DNA of 64,000 nt, taken from assembly GCA_965223825.1 (NCBI GenBank), contig OZ245018.1:1674001-1738000 (forward strand), read 5' to 3'. Below, in pieces: positions 17,697 through 26,877 of the stretch (its first letter is position 1; each line of letters opens with the position of its first letter). The position numbers and the translations under genes are program-made. The notes beneath the pieces were generated by a model. That model saw nothing but the letters and a program-made list of their open reading frames with translations. It made no database searches and was not told where the DNA came from. The stretch comes from CAJXQU01 sp965223825 (lineage in GTDB: Bacteria > Pseudomonadota > Gammaproteobacteria > CAJXQU01).

Positions 17697-18649
17697 GGTT
17701 TGGGAATTCCAAGCTGATCTAACGTTTTGAGTAAGGAAGCATCGAGAGGCGCACAGGCGGAAATACGCGCAGATGCACTTGGTGAAAAGCTAAATTGACG
17801 TGCATGCAGGAATAATCGCCTCATACCAATCTGGCGTAGTTGTCTATTAAAGGCATCATCGCCATATTTTTGGTCTCCCGCTATGGGCATATTGATCGCT
17901 GCCGCATGTACGCGGATTTGGTGTGTGCGGCCAGTATGGAGGATCACCTCGACCAAGGTACAGTCATCTGTGCTGAAAACTGGACGGAATTCACTTTTCG
18001 CTGACTTTCCTTCGGGATCGACAGCGACAAATCGTTCACCTCCCCGTACTTGGTTTTTTTTCAACGGAAAATCAATAATGCGCATCCCGCCTTCCCATTT
18101 GCCTTTAAGTAGCGCTAGGTAGCGTTTTTCTGTTGACGGTTCACGCAGTAACGAATGAACTTCACGCAGTGCACGGGGTTGCTTTACGAGCAGTAAACAA
18201 CCCGACGTATCGCGATCAATTCGATGTGCAAGCTCAATAAAGTCATTTTTAAATGTTGGATGCGCCTTGAATACCTCAATCACTCCAAAAGGCAAACCTG
18301 ATCCGGCATGAACAGGCATACCAGAAGGTTTATTGATGATGACGAACCGTTCATCTTCGTAAAGAATTGTTTCCAACAACATTTGCGAGATGTGATCGGG
18401 GATCGTCAGATCATCTTTATTCTCGATAAATACCGGCGGAATTCTCAGCGTATCACCCATTTGAATTCGGTAATCGGCCTTAACGCGTTTTTTATTCACT
18501 CGCACCTCACCTTTGCGAATCATCCTATAGACACGGCTCTTTGGGAGTGAAAGTAGACCGATCAGGAAATTGTCCACACGACGATCGTGCTGTTGATCAT
18601 CAATAATCAAATGTTGAACACGTTGAAAATGGGTTGGGGAGGTTTCCAT
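17693..18649 (-). CDS. rluC: 23S rRNA pseudouridine synthase RluC
   Basis: 318 residues from the ATG at 18649 (METSPTHFQRVQHL), which lines up with the N-terminus of known RluC. A frame from a TTG at 18709 would add 20 residues; I regard that as less likely, although the GGAG before the ATG is very close. It has an S4 RNA-binding domain (RVDNFL, SRVYRMIRKGEVRVN) and the catalytic motif AHRIDRDTSG with the active-site Asp in HRID. Later GRTHQIRVH is typical. It modifies uridines of helix 39 and the peptidyl-transferase region (positions 955, 2504 and 2580 in E. coli). It is divergent from rne, the usual arrangement. Confidence 0.95.
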   Translation of the reverse strand: METSPTHFQRVQHLIIDDQQHDRRVDNFLIGLLSLPKSRVYRMIRKGEVRVNKKRVKADYRIQMGDTLRIPPVFIENKDDLTIPDHISQMLLETILYEDERFVIINKPSGMPVHAGSGLPFGVIEVFKAHPTFKNDFIELAHRIDRDTSGCLLLVKQPRALREVHSLLREPSTEKRYLALLKGKWEGGMRIIDFPLKKNQVRGGERFVAVDPEGKSAKSEFRPVFSTDDCTLVEVILHTGRTHQIRVHAAAINMPIAGDQKYGDDAFNRQLRQIGMRRLFLHARQFSFSPSASARISACAPLDASLLKTLDQLGIPKP

Positions 18650-18845
18650 CTCCTTTTTACGTCCTACAGGTTGGGAGTGTGAAGTTGATTTGTTGCTGCG
18701 ATGATCCAAGCTTGTTATTATCCCACGCTAATGTCCGACCGTCCATGATAATCACCCTCGGTTAAACTTGTGAGGAATAATAAAAAAGGTCGGGCAGAGA
18801 TTGCTTTGAACGCCAGGAATTTTATCAGTCTAGCTGTCACATTAC

Positions 18846-18895
18846 AGCGGGCTGCTTTGCGCTCCCTTGAGTCAGGTTGAACTTTCGCACACTCA
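18846..18895 (+). promoter_or_regulatory. Structured 5' leader of rne (possible autoregulatory hairpin)
   Basis: The 286-bp rluC-rne gap contains AGCGGGCTGCTTTGCGCTCCC at 18846-18866, which can fold through GGG/CCC and GC/GC pairs with internal loops. A second short stem pairs TGAGT (18868-18872) with ACTCA (18891-18895). In enteric bacteria a conserved hairpin in the rne leader lets RNase E cleave and limit its own mRNA. A similar role is inferred from position and shape only. Confidence 0.42.
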
Positions 18896-18935
18896 GTCAC
18901 CCCTGCTAGGTCGAGCGCGTTACTAGGAATATACA

Positions 18936-21545
18936 ATGAAAAGAATGTTAATTAACGCGACTCAGCCGGAAGAGTTGCGAGTTGCTCTCGTGGATGGGCA
19001 AAAGCTGTACGATCTGGATATCGAATCCACAGGAAAAGAACAAAAGAAATCAAACATATACAAGGCTCGCATCATCCGTATCGAGCCCAGCCTTGAAGCT
19101 GCATTTGTCGATTACGGTTCAGAACGACATGGCTTCCTTCCCTTAAAAGAAATCTCTCGCTCTCTCTTCATCAACCAGCCTAGCGGCGGTCGAGCAAACA
19201 TAAAAGAAGTGATCAAAGAAGGCCAAGAGATCATCGTTCAGGTTGAGAAGGAAGAGCGTGGCAATAAAGGCGCAGCGCTGACGACCTTCATCAGTCTGGC
19301 TGGACGTTATCTTGTCGCGATGCCAAACAACCCGCGTGCAGGTGGTGTTTCACGTCAAATTGAAGGTTCAGATCGCGAAGAAGCAAAACAAGCGATGAGC
19401 CAGTTAGAGATTCCGGATGGAATGGGACTGATTCTCCGTACGGCCGGCGTTGGGAAAGCGGCGGAAGAACTGCAATGGGATCTCGACTATCTCATGCAAT
19501 TATGGGGCGCGATCGAAGAAGCAGCAGAGCAACGCCAAGCGCCTTTCCTGATCTATCAGGAACAGGATGTCATCATCCGTGCGATCCGCGACTACTTACG
19601 TAGCGATATTGCTGAGATCTTGATCGATGACAAAGCGCTCTACGACAAAGCCTGCGATTTTATGCAGCAGGTCATGCCGCATAATTTACGCAAGCTTAAA
19701 CATTACAACGAAGCCATCCCTCTTTTTACGCGTTATCAAATTGAAAGTCAGATCGAGACAGCGTTTGGCCGAGAAGTGCGACTCCCATCCGGTGGTTCCA
19801 TCGTCATCGAGCCAACCGAAGCCTTAACGTCGATCGATATCAACTCGGCGCGGGCGACCAAAGGCAGCGATATTGAGGAAACGGCTTTAAACACCAATCT
19901 TGAAGCCGCTGAAGAAGTAGCGCGTCAATTGCGTTTACGCGATCTCGGCGGACTGATTGTGATCGACTTCATCGACATGTTGGCGGCGAAAAACCAACGT
20001 GCGGTAGAAAATAAATTACGCGAAGCATTAAAGGTTGATCGCGCTCGCGTTCAAGTTGGACGAATCTCACGTTTCGGTTTACTCGAAATGTCACGTCAAC
20101 GATTAAGTGCTTCGCTGATTGAAGGCACGCATGAAGTCTGCCCACGTTGTAGCGGCCTTGGAACGATCAGAGGCACCGCGTCACTGGCGTTATCTCTATT
20201 ACGCATCATTCAAGAGGAAGCGATGAAAGATGGTGTCGGCCGGGTTGTTGTGCAACTTCCTGTAGACGCAGCGACTTTCTTATTGAATGAAAAACGAGAA
20301 GACATCAATAATATCGAATCTCGCATTGGCGTTGATGTCCTGATCATCCCAAATACCCAGCTTGAAACACCACACTACCAAGTGGAACGTGTACGTAAAC
20401 AAGTTATGGAAGCAACCGATTGGAAGGATGACGTAAGTTACGATCTCGCCAGCACGCCTGAAGAAGAACAAAACACAACCAGTAATTATCCTGATCGCGT
20501 GATCAGTGAGGAAGCGGCGGTTAAACAATTTAGTCGAACGGTTCCGAAACCCATTGCAGCGACTTCTGCCGCAACACCTCCGGCGAAACCTGCCGCTGAA
20601 GGTGGCATCATCAAACGACTTTTTTCTGGTCTATTCGGATCAGATACCAACGCGAGTGTGACAGAAAAACCTGCAACACCGGTTAAAGAACCAACTAAAC
20701 CAAAACGTACAAATACGCAGCAACGTAAAAAAACCGGAGCACGTAATAATAACAAGTCGAGTGAATCATCTTCTCGTTCGAGTGAACCGAAGAAAAATAC
20801 GCGTTCACGAAATAACCGGTCTAAAAACAAGCCGGATAGCGCAACAAATGAGAAAGACGTGGCTGAGACGCCTAAAACAGCCTCAACTAAACCCGCAAAT
20901 AAAACTGGGGAAGAAGAGAAAAAACAAGGTCCTAAACGTACGCGTAGTCGTCGTGGTAGCCGTGGCGGAAATCGTAAAAATCAACAAAACCAAGAACAAC
21001 AAACAAAAACTGATTCTTTAACTGAAGCGAATGCCACGCCGGAAAACGACGTGCAAAAAGCGTCAAACAATTCAGAGAGTAAGAAAGCAAAAACGGTTAC
21101 ACAAGAGAAGGAAACGGATAATAAAAAAGAAGCTGTAGTAGAAAAAGCACCAATAGTTGCTGCGAAAGATGAGTCAAAAACAACGCATAAACCTGAAGCG
21201 TCTGAGAGCAAACCTACTGCAAATAAAGATAAAGAAGCGGCGAAAGAGACAGCAAAAGACGCATCTACTAATTCCTCGTCGCCAGCACCTGTAACTGCCG
21301 CCGTCGCCATGAAAACGCCAGATGTGCAAGAGGTGAAAGCCTCTGCAGTGAAGTCTAATCCAATTATTGAAGCAGTAAATCAAGCTGAGTCGAATGCAGC
21401 GCCAGTTGATAAGGCACCGAAGGAAGCTGTAAAACCGGCATCGAAACCGAAAGCGGTTACTCCTGCACCGAAAAAAGAGAAAGTCGAATCGAAAAACCCA
21501 TACGCAGAAGGTATGGGCGATCTTCACGTAGAAGATAAAGAGTAA
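18936..21545 (+). CDS. rne: Ribonuclease E
   Basis: 869 residues. The N-terminal catalytic half has the S1 RNA-binding domain (about 36-125), the magnesium-binding Asp301 (SIDINSARATKG) and Asp344 (VIDFIDM), and the Zn-link cysteines Cys402 and Cys405 (CPRC), as in E. coli. From about residue 500 the protein is low complexity: Lys/Arg/Asn-rich stretches near 600-700, likely an RNA-binding region, then Ala/Lys/Glu/Thr repeats, ending YAEGMGDLHVEDKE. This part would scaffold a degradosome, although partners cannot be named from sequence. It is shorter than E. coli RNase E (1061). Confidence 0.97.
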   Translation: MKRMLINATQPEELRVALVDGQKLYDLDIESTGKEQKKSNIYKARIIRIEPSLEAAFVDYGSERHGFLPLKEISRSLFINQPSGGRANIKEVIKEGQEIIVQVEKEERGNKGAALTTFISLAGRYLVAMPNNPRAGGVSRQIEGSDREEAKQAMSQLEIPDGMGLILRTAGVGKAAEELQWDLDYLMQLWGAIEEAAEQRQAPFLIYQEQDVIIRAIRDYLRSDIAEILIDDKALYDKACDFMQQVMPHNLRKLKHYNEAIPLFTRYQIESQIETAFGREVRLPSGGSIVIEPTEALTSIDINSARATKGSDIEETALNTNLEAAEEVARQLRLRDLGGLIVIDFIDMLAAKNQRAVENKLREALKVDRARVQVGRISRFGLLEMSRQRLSASLIEGTHEVCPRCSGLGTIRGTASLALSLLRIIQEEAMKDGVGRVVVQLPVDAATFLLNEKREDINNIESRIGVDVLIIPNTQLETPHYQVERVRKQVMEATDWKDDVSYDLASTPEEEQNTTSNYPDRVISEEAAVKQFSRTVPKPIAATSAATPPAKPAAEGGIIKRLFSGLFGSDTNASVTEKPATPVKEPTKPKRTNTQQRKKTGARNNNKSSESSSRSSEPKKNTRSRNNRSKNKPDSATNEKDVAETPKTASTKPANKTGEEEKKQGPKRTRSRRGSRGGNRKNQQNQEQQTKTDSLTEANATPENDVQKASNNSESKKAKTVTQEKETDNKKEAVVEKAPIVAAKDESKTTHKPEASESKPTANKDKEAAKETAKDASTNSSSPAPVTAAVAMKTPDVQEVKASAVKSNPIIEAVNQAESNAAPVDKAPKEAVKPASKPKAVTPAPKKEKVESKNPYAEGMGDLHVEDKE

Positions 21546-21547
21546 AA

Positions 21548-21583
21548 AAAAGCCTGATTAGACCGACCGTCTGATCAGGCTTT
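21548..21583 (+). terminator. Terminator after rne
   Basis: AAAGCCTGAT (21548-21557) pairs with ATCAGGCTTT (21574-21583) around a 16-nt loop that itself contains paired GAC/GTC. It lies 3 bp after the rne stop. The T tract is short on the plus strand, while an A-run precedes the stem, so it may also act for the convergent prfC side. Confidence 0.75.
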
Positions 21584-21705
21584 CCTATTTATTTTGCATT
21601 TAACAACGTTGATAGTTAACACCCTAGCGCCAACTTTATTTATCTAACTCTTTCTCAACTGCAGCCTAAACTCTTACGTAAACAAACCAGCAAACGTTAA
21701 ATGGA

Positions 21706-23274
21706 TTAATGCTCGCGGGTCGCGTGAAATTCTACATCTGGCCAGCGTTCACTGGCGAGATCAAGATTCACTCTGGTGGGTGCAAGATAGGTTAGATTTT
21801 CACCGCCATCGATCGCTAGATTATCGTGTGCTTTCTCACGGAATTTCTGTTTCATAATGGGATCAGCACATTCAACCCAACGCGCAGTAGAGATTGTGGC
21901 ATTCTCAAACGCACATTCTACGTTGTATTCATTCTTCAAACGCCATGCGACAACGTCAAACTGCAATACACCAACAGCGCCGAGAATAAGATCATTATTA
22001 TTTAGTGGGCGGAATAACTGTGTCGCGCCCTCTTCGCTCAATTGAATCAAACCTTTTAACAACGCTTTCATCTTCATCGGATCTTTTAAGATCACTCGAC
22101 GGAATAATTCTGGCGCAAAATGTGGGACGCCAGTGAATTTAAGGGCTTCACCTTGTGTGAACGTATCACCGATCTGGATCGTTCCGTGATTGTGGATACC
22201 GATGATGTCCCCGGGAAAAGCTTGCTCAGCATGTTCTCGCTCACCGGCCATGAAAGTCAACACATTGGATAACTGTACATCCTTGCCGGTTCGAACCTGC
22301 TTGGTTTTCATACCTTTATTAAACTCACCCGAGCAGATACGTAAGAACGCTATGCGATCGCGATGCGCAGGATCCATATTCGCTTGAATTTTAAAAACAA
22401 AGCCGCTGAAATCTTGCTCCTCTGGCTGGACTTCTCGAGTTTCCGCTGGGCGTGGCGTAGGTGCTGGTGCGTGTTCCACAAAACAATCAAGTAACTCTTC
22501 CAAGCCAAAGTTGTTCAGTGCCGTACCAAAATAAACGGGGGTTTGTTGACCAGCAAGGAATTCGGATTTATCGAAACCAAAACCCGCGCCATCAAGCAGA
22601 TCGACTTCATCCTTTAAATTATCGTGTAATGGGCCGAGCGCTTCACCGAGTTCAGGACTATTTAGACCATCGATGAATTTATCTTTAGTCTGATTATGTT
22701 CGTAAATGCGCGCTTGTTGTTTGTCTAAATGATAAATACCTTTGAATAATTTACCTGACCCGATCGGCCAAGTAATTGGTGTACATTGAATATTTAAAAT
22801 GCGTTCGACTTCATCTAACAAATCAAGCGGATCACGACCGTCACGATCCAATTTGTTGATAAACGTAATGATCGGCGTGTCACGTAAACGACAGACTTCC
22901 ATCAGTTTTATCGTGCGTTCTTCCACACCTTTTGCAGCGTCGATCACCATAAGGGCCGCATCAACAGCGGTTAAAACGCGATAAGTATCTTCTGAGAAGT
23001 CCGCATGCCCTGGCGTATCTAGTAAATTAATAATGCAATCTTTATAAGGAAACTGCATCACTGAAGACGTAACGGAAATACCCCGCTGCTTTTCGATTTC
23101 CATCCAATCCGATGTTGCATGCCGCGCACTCTTACGTGCTTTTACCGTACCTGCAACTTGAATTGCCCCCCCAAGATAAAGTAATTTTTCAGTAACGGTC
23201 GTTTTACCCGCGTCGGGATGCGAGATGATCGCAAACGTCCTTCTTGACTTTATGTTGTCTTCTAAAACAGACAT
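21706..23274 (-). CDS. prfC: Peptide chain release factor 3
   Basis: 522-residue translational GTPase that recycles RF1/RF2 after termination. G1 SHPDAGKTT, the switch region with QRGISVTSS, G3 LDTPGHADFSEDT and G4 FINKLDRDG are all present. The length and the absence of a domain IV-type extension distinguish it from EF-G. It stands alone between the rne terminator region and acpS, with a 38-bp gap to acpS. Confidence 0.97.
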   Translation of the reverse strand: MSVLEDNIKSRRTFAIISHPDAGKTTVTEKLLYLGGAIQVAGTVKARKSARHATSDWMEIEKQRGISVTSSVMQFPYKDCIINLLDTPGHADFSEDTYRVLTAVDAALMVIDAAKGVEERTIKLMEVCRLRDTPIITFINKLDRDGRDPLDLLDEVERILNIQCTPITWPIGSGKLFKGIYHLDKQQARIYEHNQTKDKFIDGLNSPELGEALGPLHDNLKDEVDLLDGAGFGFDKSEFLAGQQTPVYFGTALNNFGLEELLDCFVEHAPAPTPRPAETREVQPEEQDFSGFVFKIQANMDPAHRDRIAFLRICSGEFNKGMKTKQVRTGKDVQLSNVLTFMAGEREHAEQAFPGDIIGIHNHGTIQIGDTFTQGEALKFTGVPHFAPELFRRVILKDPMKMKALLKGLIQLSEEGATQLFRPLNNNDLILGAVGVLQFDVVAWRLKNEYNVECAFENATISTARWVECADPIMKQKFREKAHDNLAIDGGENLTYLAPTRVNLDLASERWPDVEFHATREH

Positions 23275-23312
23275 TTAGAATTATTCCTTAAGATATTTTC
23301 TATACTCAATGA

Positions 23313-23708
23313 TCAGATTTTATGACGAACCCGACCTTCAAGTACGACATTCGCAACCACATAATCACGCTCGTCGGATAAACTAAGATGGCTATATCGA
23401 ATATTTTGTTGTTCCACCATCAATTTAGCCCGATCAGCCAAAGTAATAATCGGTTGGCCTCTATCGGTATGTGAGATGGTAATTTGCGGCATGGTCAGTC
23501 CGTCGGTAAAGGCGGTGCCTAATGCTTTCGAAAAAGCTTCTTTTGCCGCAAAACGTTTTGCGAGGAAATTCACTTTGTCATTTGCTTTAACAAACTCGGC
23601 AAACTCTAGTTCAGAAAGGACTTTTTCTGGAAATCGTTGCGTATTTTTGTCCAGTGCTGATGTAATTCGATCTAGCTGAACGATATCTACTCCAATGCCA
23701 TAAATCAT
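23313..23708 (-). CDS. acpS: Holo-ACP synthase
   Basis: 131 residues beginning MIYGIGVDIVQLDRI, with Asp8 of GVDIV binding Mg, and the FAAKEAFSKALGTAF motif. Transfers 4'-phosphopantetheine from CoA to AcpP Ser37 (gene at 4373-4609). Its start overlaps the pdxJ stop by 4 bp, the common pdxJ-acpS coupling. Confidence 0.97.
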   Translation of the reverse strand: MIYGIGVDIVQLDRITSALDKNTQRFPEKVLSELEFAEFVKANDKVNFLAKRFAAKEAFSKALGTAFTDGLTMPQITISHTDRGQPIITLADRAKLMVEQQNIRYSHLSLSDERDYVVANVVLEGRVRHKI

Positions 23709-24439
23709 TTTCGCGCCTCCTGCATAAGCCGTGACATATCTGCGACGGCGGTTGATAGCCCACTAATCACCGCGCGAGCGATGATGGCATGACCAATATT
23801 TAATTCATGAATCATTTCAATCGCAGCGACCGGCTTCACATTGTGGTAATGCAAGCCATGCCCTGCGTTGACGATCAGTCCTTTTTCAGCCGCTTGATGA
23901 ACGCCTGAGATGATTTTCTCCAGTTCTTGCTTCTCACTGTCAATATTCTCAGCATCAGCATAATGGCCTGTATGGATTTCCACTGCCGCTACTCCTATTT
24001 CAGCGGCTGCTTCAATCTGTTCTGTAACGGAATCAATAAATAAAGACACTCTTACACCCGCAGCGGCAAGCCGATCACAGGCAGATTTAACTCGACTAAA
24101 TTGTCCCGCGACATCCAATCCACCCTCCGTTGTTAGTTCTTCGCGCTTTTCTGGTACAAGACAGCACCAAGCTGGTTGAATCTGTTCCGCAATACCAACC
24201 ATTTCGTCAGTCACTGCCATTTCAAGATTCATCCGAGTTTGTAAGGTTTCTTTCAAGAGACGCACATCGCGATCTTGAATATGACGGCGATCTTCACGTA
24301 AATGAACGGTAATGCCATCCGCTCCGGCCTGCTCTGCAACCAACGCCGCTTGAACAGGATCAGGATACCGCGTACCACGTGCCTGTCGAAGCGTCGCGAT
24401 ATGGTCAATATTCACGCCAAGAAAAATGGGATTTCTCAT
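23705..24439 (-). CDS. pdxJ: Pyridoxine 5'-phosphate synthase
   Basis: 244 residues. LGVNIDHIATLRQARGTRYPDP at the N-terminus is diagnostic (His in DHIA, phosphate-binding RGT), with HLREDRRHI and later NAGHGLHYHNV. Condenses 1-deoxyxylulose 5-phosphate with 3-amino-2-oxopropyl phosphate in the DXP-dependent vitamin B6 pathway. It lies upstream of and overlaps acpS. Confidence 0.97.
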   Translation of the reverse strand: MRNPIFLGVNIDHIATLRQARGTRYPDPVQAALVAEQAGADGITVHLREDRRHIQDRDVRLLKETLQTRMNLEMAVTDEMVGIAEQIQPAWCCLVPEKREELTTEGGLDVAGQFSRVKSACDRLAAAGVRVSLFIDSVTEQIEAAAEIGVAAVEIHTGHYADAENIDSEKQELEKIISGVHQAAEKGLIVNAGHGLHYHNVKPVAAIEMIHELNIGHAIIARAVISGLSTAVADMSRLMQEARK

Positions 24440-24527
24440 GAGTTTGTTTAACTATCTATCTGATTAATCTGATGCTGGCCTTCTATTTTGAATTGGGCCA
24501 GTCATTCAAGTGGAGAACGTATTGTAC

Positions 24528-24959
24528 TCAGGGTGGCGTGTTCTTTGCTACCCAACGATGCCCTTTATCTGATTTTTCTCGTTTCCAGAATGGTGCGTTG
24601 TATTTAAGATCTTCGATCATAAAACGGCTTGCCTCGAAAGCAGCTTTACGATGGGCAGACCACGCCGCGATCAACACAATAGATTGGTTTACTGTTATAT
24701 CCCCAACGCGATGTACAATTAACGCATCGACTAAGTCCCAGCGGTTAATTGCTTCCTGAGCGATTTTTTCTAAATGCTTTTCGGTCATGCCTGGATAATG
24801 TTCGAGAAACATACTGCTGACAGATTGATCATCATTAAAATTACGCATGGTGCCGACGAACACGGCTGTTCCACCATATTGCCCTGCGGGTAGTTGAGCT
24901 TGGTGTTTAGCTAAAATTTGCCAAGGATCAAAGTCCTCTTGGAAAATTTGAATCAACAT
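24528..24959 (-). CDS. moaE: Molybdopterin synthase catalytic subunit
   Basis: 143 residues. GGTAVFVGTMRNFN, LEHYPGM, HRVG and the C-terminal KREKSDKGHRWVAN-like end (Lys residues at the MoaD C-terminus binding site) identify MoaE. With MoaD it inserts two sulfurs into precursor Z to make molybdopterin. It starts one base after the moaD stop. In methylotrophs the cofactor is needed for formate dehydrogenases, although none is encoded here. Confidence 0.95.
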   Translation of the reverse strand: MLIQIFQEDFDPWQILAKHQAQLPAGQYGGTAVFVGTMRNFNDDQSVSSMFLEHYPGMTEKHLEKIAQEAINRWDLVDALIVHRVGDITVNQSIVLIAAWSAHRKAAFEASRFMIEDLKYNAPFWKREKSDKGHRWVAKNTPP

Positions 24960-24960
24960 T

Positions 24961-25194
24961 CTAGCCGCCTGTTACAGGAGGAAAAAAAGCCACTTCGTCC
25001 CCATCTTCGACGAGCTGATCGGGCTTTGCGTATTCCATATTAATCGCCATCAGTAAATTGTCGGGGCGCGTTAGCCCGTCGCTGACTTGCTGCCAGATAT
25101 GGTCTAAAGAGGTGCTTTGTACGAAGTCGAGTCGTACTTCTCGTTTGCCCAGTTGCTCACTGAGGCTGGCAAAAAACTTTACGGTGATCGTCAT
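24961..25194 (-). CDS. moaD: Molybdopterin synthase sulfur carrier subunit
   Basis: 77 residues from the ATG at 25194 (MTITVKFFASLSEQLG). A TTG three codons earlier is less likely. It is a ubiquitin-fold protein ending PPVTGG, the double glycine that becomes the thiocarboxylate. DEVAFFPPV is conserved. It is paired with moaE and divergent from moaC, with 48 bp between starts. Confidence 0.94.
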   Translation of the reverse strand: MTITVKFFASLSEQLGKREVRLDFVQSTSLDHIWQQVSDGLTRPDNLLMAINMEYAKPDQLVEDGDEVAFFPPVTGG

Positions 25195-25242
25195 AGCAAT
25201 CAATTATAATGGAATCAGGCATGCACAGACGATAAATTTTCT

Positions 25243-25716
25243 ATGAGTAAACTAACCCACTTTAATGCTTCCGGTGAAGCGCACATGGTTGATGTCGGCG
25301 AAAAAGCTGTCACACACCGCATTGCCGTTGCGGAAGGCCGAATTGAAATGCAACCAGAAACCCTAAAGTTGATCACCTGCGGCGAACATAAAAAAGGCGA
25401 TGTGCTCGGCATAGCACGGCTAGCAGGCATTATGGCTGCGAAGAAAACGGCGGATCTGATCCCACTCTGCCACCCTATTCCGATCACGAATATCTCGCTT
25501 GATCTGACTGTCGAAAAAAATGCGATCCATTGTGAAGCGACGGTAAAAACCGACGGTAAAACCGGCGTTGAAATGGAAGCATTAACGGCGATTCAGATTG
25601 CACTTCTCACTGTTTACGATATGTGCAAAGCGGTTGACCGTGGCATGACGATCAGCAATGTTCGTCTGTTAGAAAAAGCTGGCGGAAAATCGGGGCATTG
25701 GTTGCGCGAAGAATAA
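25243..25716 (+). CDS. moaC: Cyclic pyranopterin monophosphate synthase
   Basis: 157 residues. VDVGEKAVTHRIAVAEG, IPLCHPIPIT, TGVEMEALTA and YDMCKAVDRGM are the family signatures; the HP of LCHP and the Asp-Met-Cys-Lys region form the active site. Converts the MoaA product to cyclic pyranopterin monophosphate. moaA is not in the window. It is followed after 37 bp by a CbiM-like membrane protein. Confidence 0.97.
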   Translation: MSKLTHFNASGEAHMVDVGEKAVTHRIAVAEGRIEMQPETLKLITCGEHKKGDVLGIARLAGIMAAKKTADLIPLCHPIPITNISLDLTVEKNAIHCEATVKTDGKTGVEMEALTAIQIALLTVYDMCKAVDRGMTISNVRLLEKAGGKSGHWLREE

Positions 25717-25753
25717 GCGAACATCCCACCTAATGCCACTTTGATGTCACCGC

Positions 25754-26419
25754 ATGGAAACTGAACTTGGTGTTGTCATTAACGCAGAAACCACGCTGCT
25801 ACTCCTTATTTATCTCCCGGTTCTGTCATGGGCGATCTATCGTGCGCCTTGGCAAAGCGCATCTTCGAAACCGATCCAACATATTTGGCCAATACTTTGT
25901 GCTTGTACGTTTCTCATCTGGCAAATGGATATCAGCCTCATGGACAATACGGTGCATATTCACCTGATCGGCGCGACCTTATTGACGGTTTTATTTGGTT
26001 GGCAATTTGCCGTGATCGGTTTGAGCAGTGTGTTACTCGCCACTTGTGTCTTGCAAAAACTATCCATACTCGTGTTTTCCATGGCGAGTTTCAGCTTGAT
26101 CGTGGTTCCGATATTCGCCAGTTATTGGATAGTCCGATTGGTCTATCGTTATTTACCACGACACTTCTTTGTTTTTATTTTCTTGAGTGGTTTTGCAAAC
26201 GCCGCGGTCGCAATATTTTGTAGTGGTATAACGAACAGTGTCTTACTTGACGTGCTGAGCAATTTGGATTCAATGCAAATCTGGCAGCATACCCTACCAG
26301 CGTCATTATTATTGGTTTTTCCAGAGGCATTTATTACCGGTGCGGTTTTGACTATTTTTGTTGTGTATCGACCAGAATGGGTACGATCATTCCATGATGA
26401 GCAGTATTTGAATAAATAA
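25754..26419 (+). CDS. Energy-coupling-factor-type membrane protein, CbiM-like
   Basis: 221 residues with about six hydrophobic segments. VHIHLIGATLLTVLFGWQFAVIGL at about 75-98, and the spacing of later helices, resemble the CbiM/NikM substrate-binding subunits of group I ECF transporters. The Met-His N-terminus that coordinates Co or Ni in those proteins is absent (this one begins METELGVV). No CbiQ, CbiO or CbiN gene is next to it. It follows moaC closely, so a link to molybdenum cofactor, metal or pterin handling is possible but unproven. The family call is moderate; the substrate is unknown. Confidence 0.65.
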   Translation: METELGVVINAETTLLLLIYLPVLSWAIYRAPWQSASSKPIQHIWPILCACTFLIWQMDISLMDNTVHIHLIGATLLTVLFGWQFAVIGLSSVLLATCVLQKLSILVFSMASFSLIVVPIFASYWIVRLVYRYLPRHFFVFIFLSGFANAAVAIFCSGITNSVLLDVLSNLDSMQIWQHTLPASLLLVFPEAFITGAVLTIFVVYRPEWVRSFHDEQYLNK

Positions 26420-26439
26420 TATGGTTGGGTCAATGAAAC

Positions 26440-26477
26440 GAAAAACCGCCGATCACAGGTGATGTATGATCAGCGGT
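26440..26477 (-). terminator. Terminator ending the pterin/methylofuran operon
   Basis: On the minus strand ACCGCTGATCA and TGATCGGCGGT pair with one mismatch around a 13-nt loop, followed by TTTTT. It lies 11 bp beyond the pterin dehydratase stop. Confidence 0.75.
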
Positions 26478-26487
26478 GTTAATGGGA

Positions 26488-26877
26488 TTAATCGTATTTG
26501 ATATATTTAAAGCGTGGATCGTCCGGCGTACCTTCCAGAGCGGAATCTTCCTCTAAGCCCGGCTGCCACATTACTACTTCATCAAATTTCTTCGCCAGTT
26601 GGAAGTCTTTATCTGTGATCCCTTTCGCTGCATGATTCATCAGCTTTACGATGACGAACGCATACGAAACCGTCATGTCCGGATGATGAAAACCCGCTTC
26701 AGCCAAGTGACCAACGGTATTGACGACCATTAAGGTAGATTTCCAACCAGAGGTTTTATACTTGCGTCTGATCCAACCGTTTTCAAATGTCCAATTAGGT
26801 AATTCGTCTGCTAAACGAGCCGTGATTTCCGCTTCAGAATACGCCTCGTCGTTACCTTTGTTACGCCACTGCGCCAT
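26488..26877 (-). CDS. Pterin-4a-carbinolamine dehydratase-like protein
   Basis: 129 residues from the ATG at 26877 (MAQWRNKGNDEAYS), which has an excellent GGAGGAGG site; a longer frame is a false extension. The PCD fold is indicated by LPNWTFENGWIRRKY, AGFHHPDMTVSYAFVIVKLMNH (abbreviated; the HHP and later HAAKGIT histidine belong to the active site) and a long acidic tail. PCD-like proteins recur in bacterial tetrahydromethanopterin gene clusters with an unproven role in pterin chemistry. It overlaps the end of mfnB by 17 bp. Phenylalanine hydroxylase, the usual partner of PhhB, is absent. Confidence 0.85.
   Translation of the reverse strand: MAQWRNKGNDEAYSEAEITARLADELPNWTFENGWIRRKYKTSGWKSTLMVVNTVGHLAEAGFHHPDMTVSYAFVIVKLMNHAAKGITDKDFQLAKKFDEVVMWQPGLEEDSALEGTPDDPRFKYIKYD

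Noticed and set aside
18650..18709. N-terminal extension of rluC from a TTG
   Set aside because: The added residues are not seen in RluC proteins and the ATG-started protein aligns with the known N-terminus; some doubt remains because of the tight Shine-Dalgarno spacing.
20486..21527. Antisense open frames over the 3' part of rne
   Set aside because: They mirror the Lys/Glu/Ala-rich low-complexity region of RNase E and encode unlikely Phe/Arg/Cys-rich proteins with no ribosome-binding sites.
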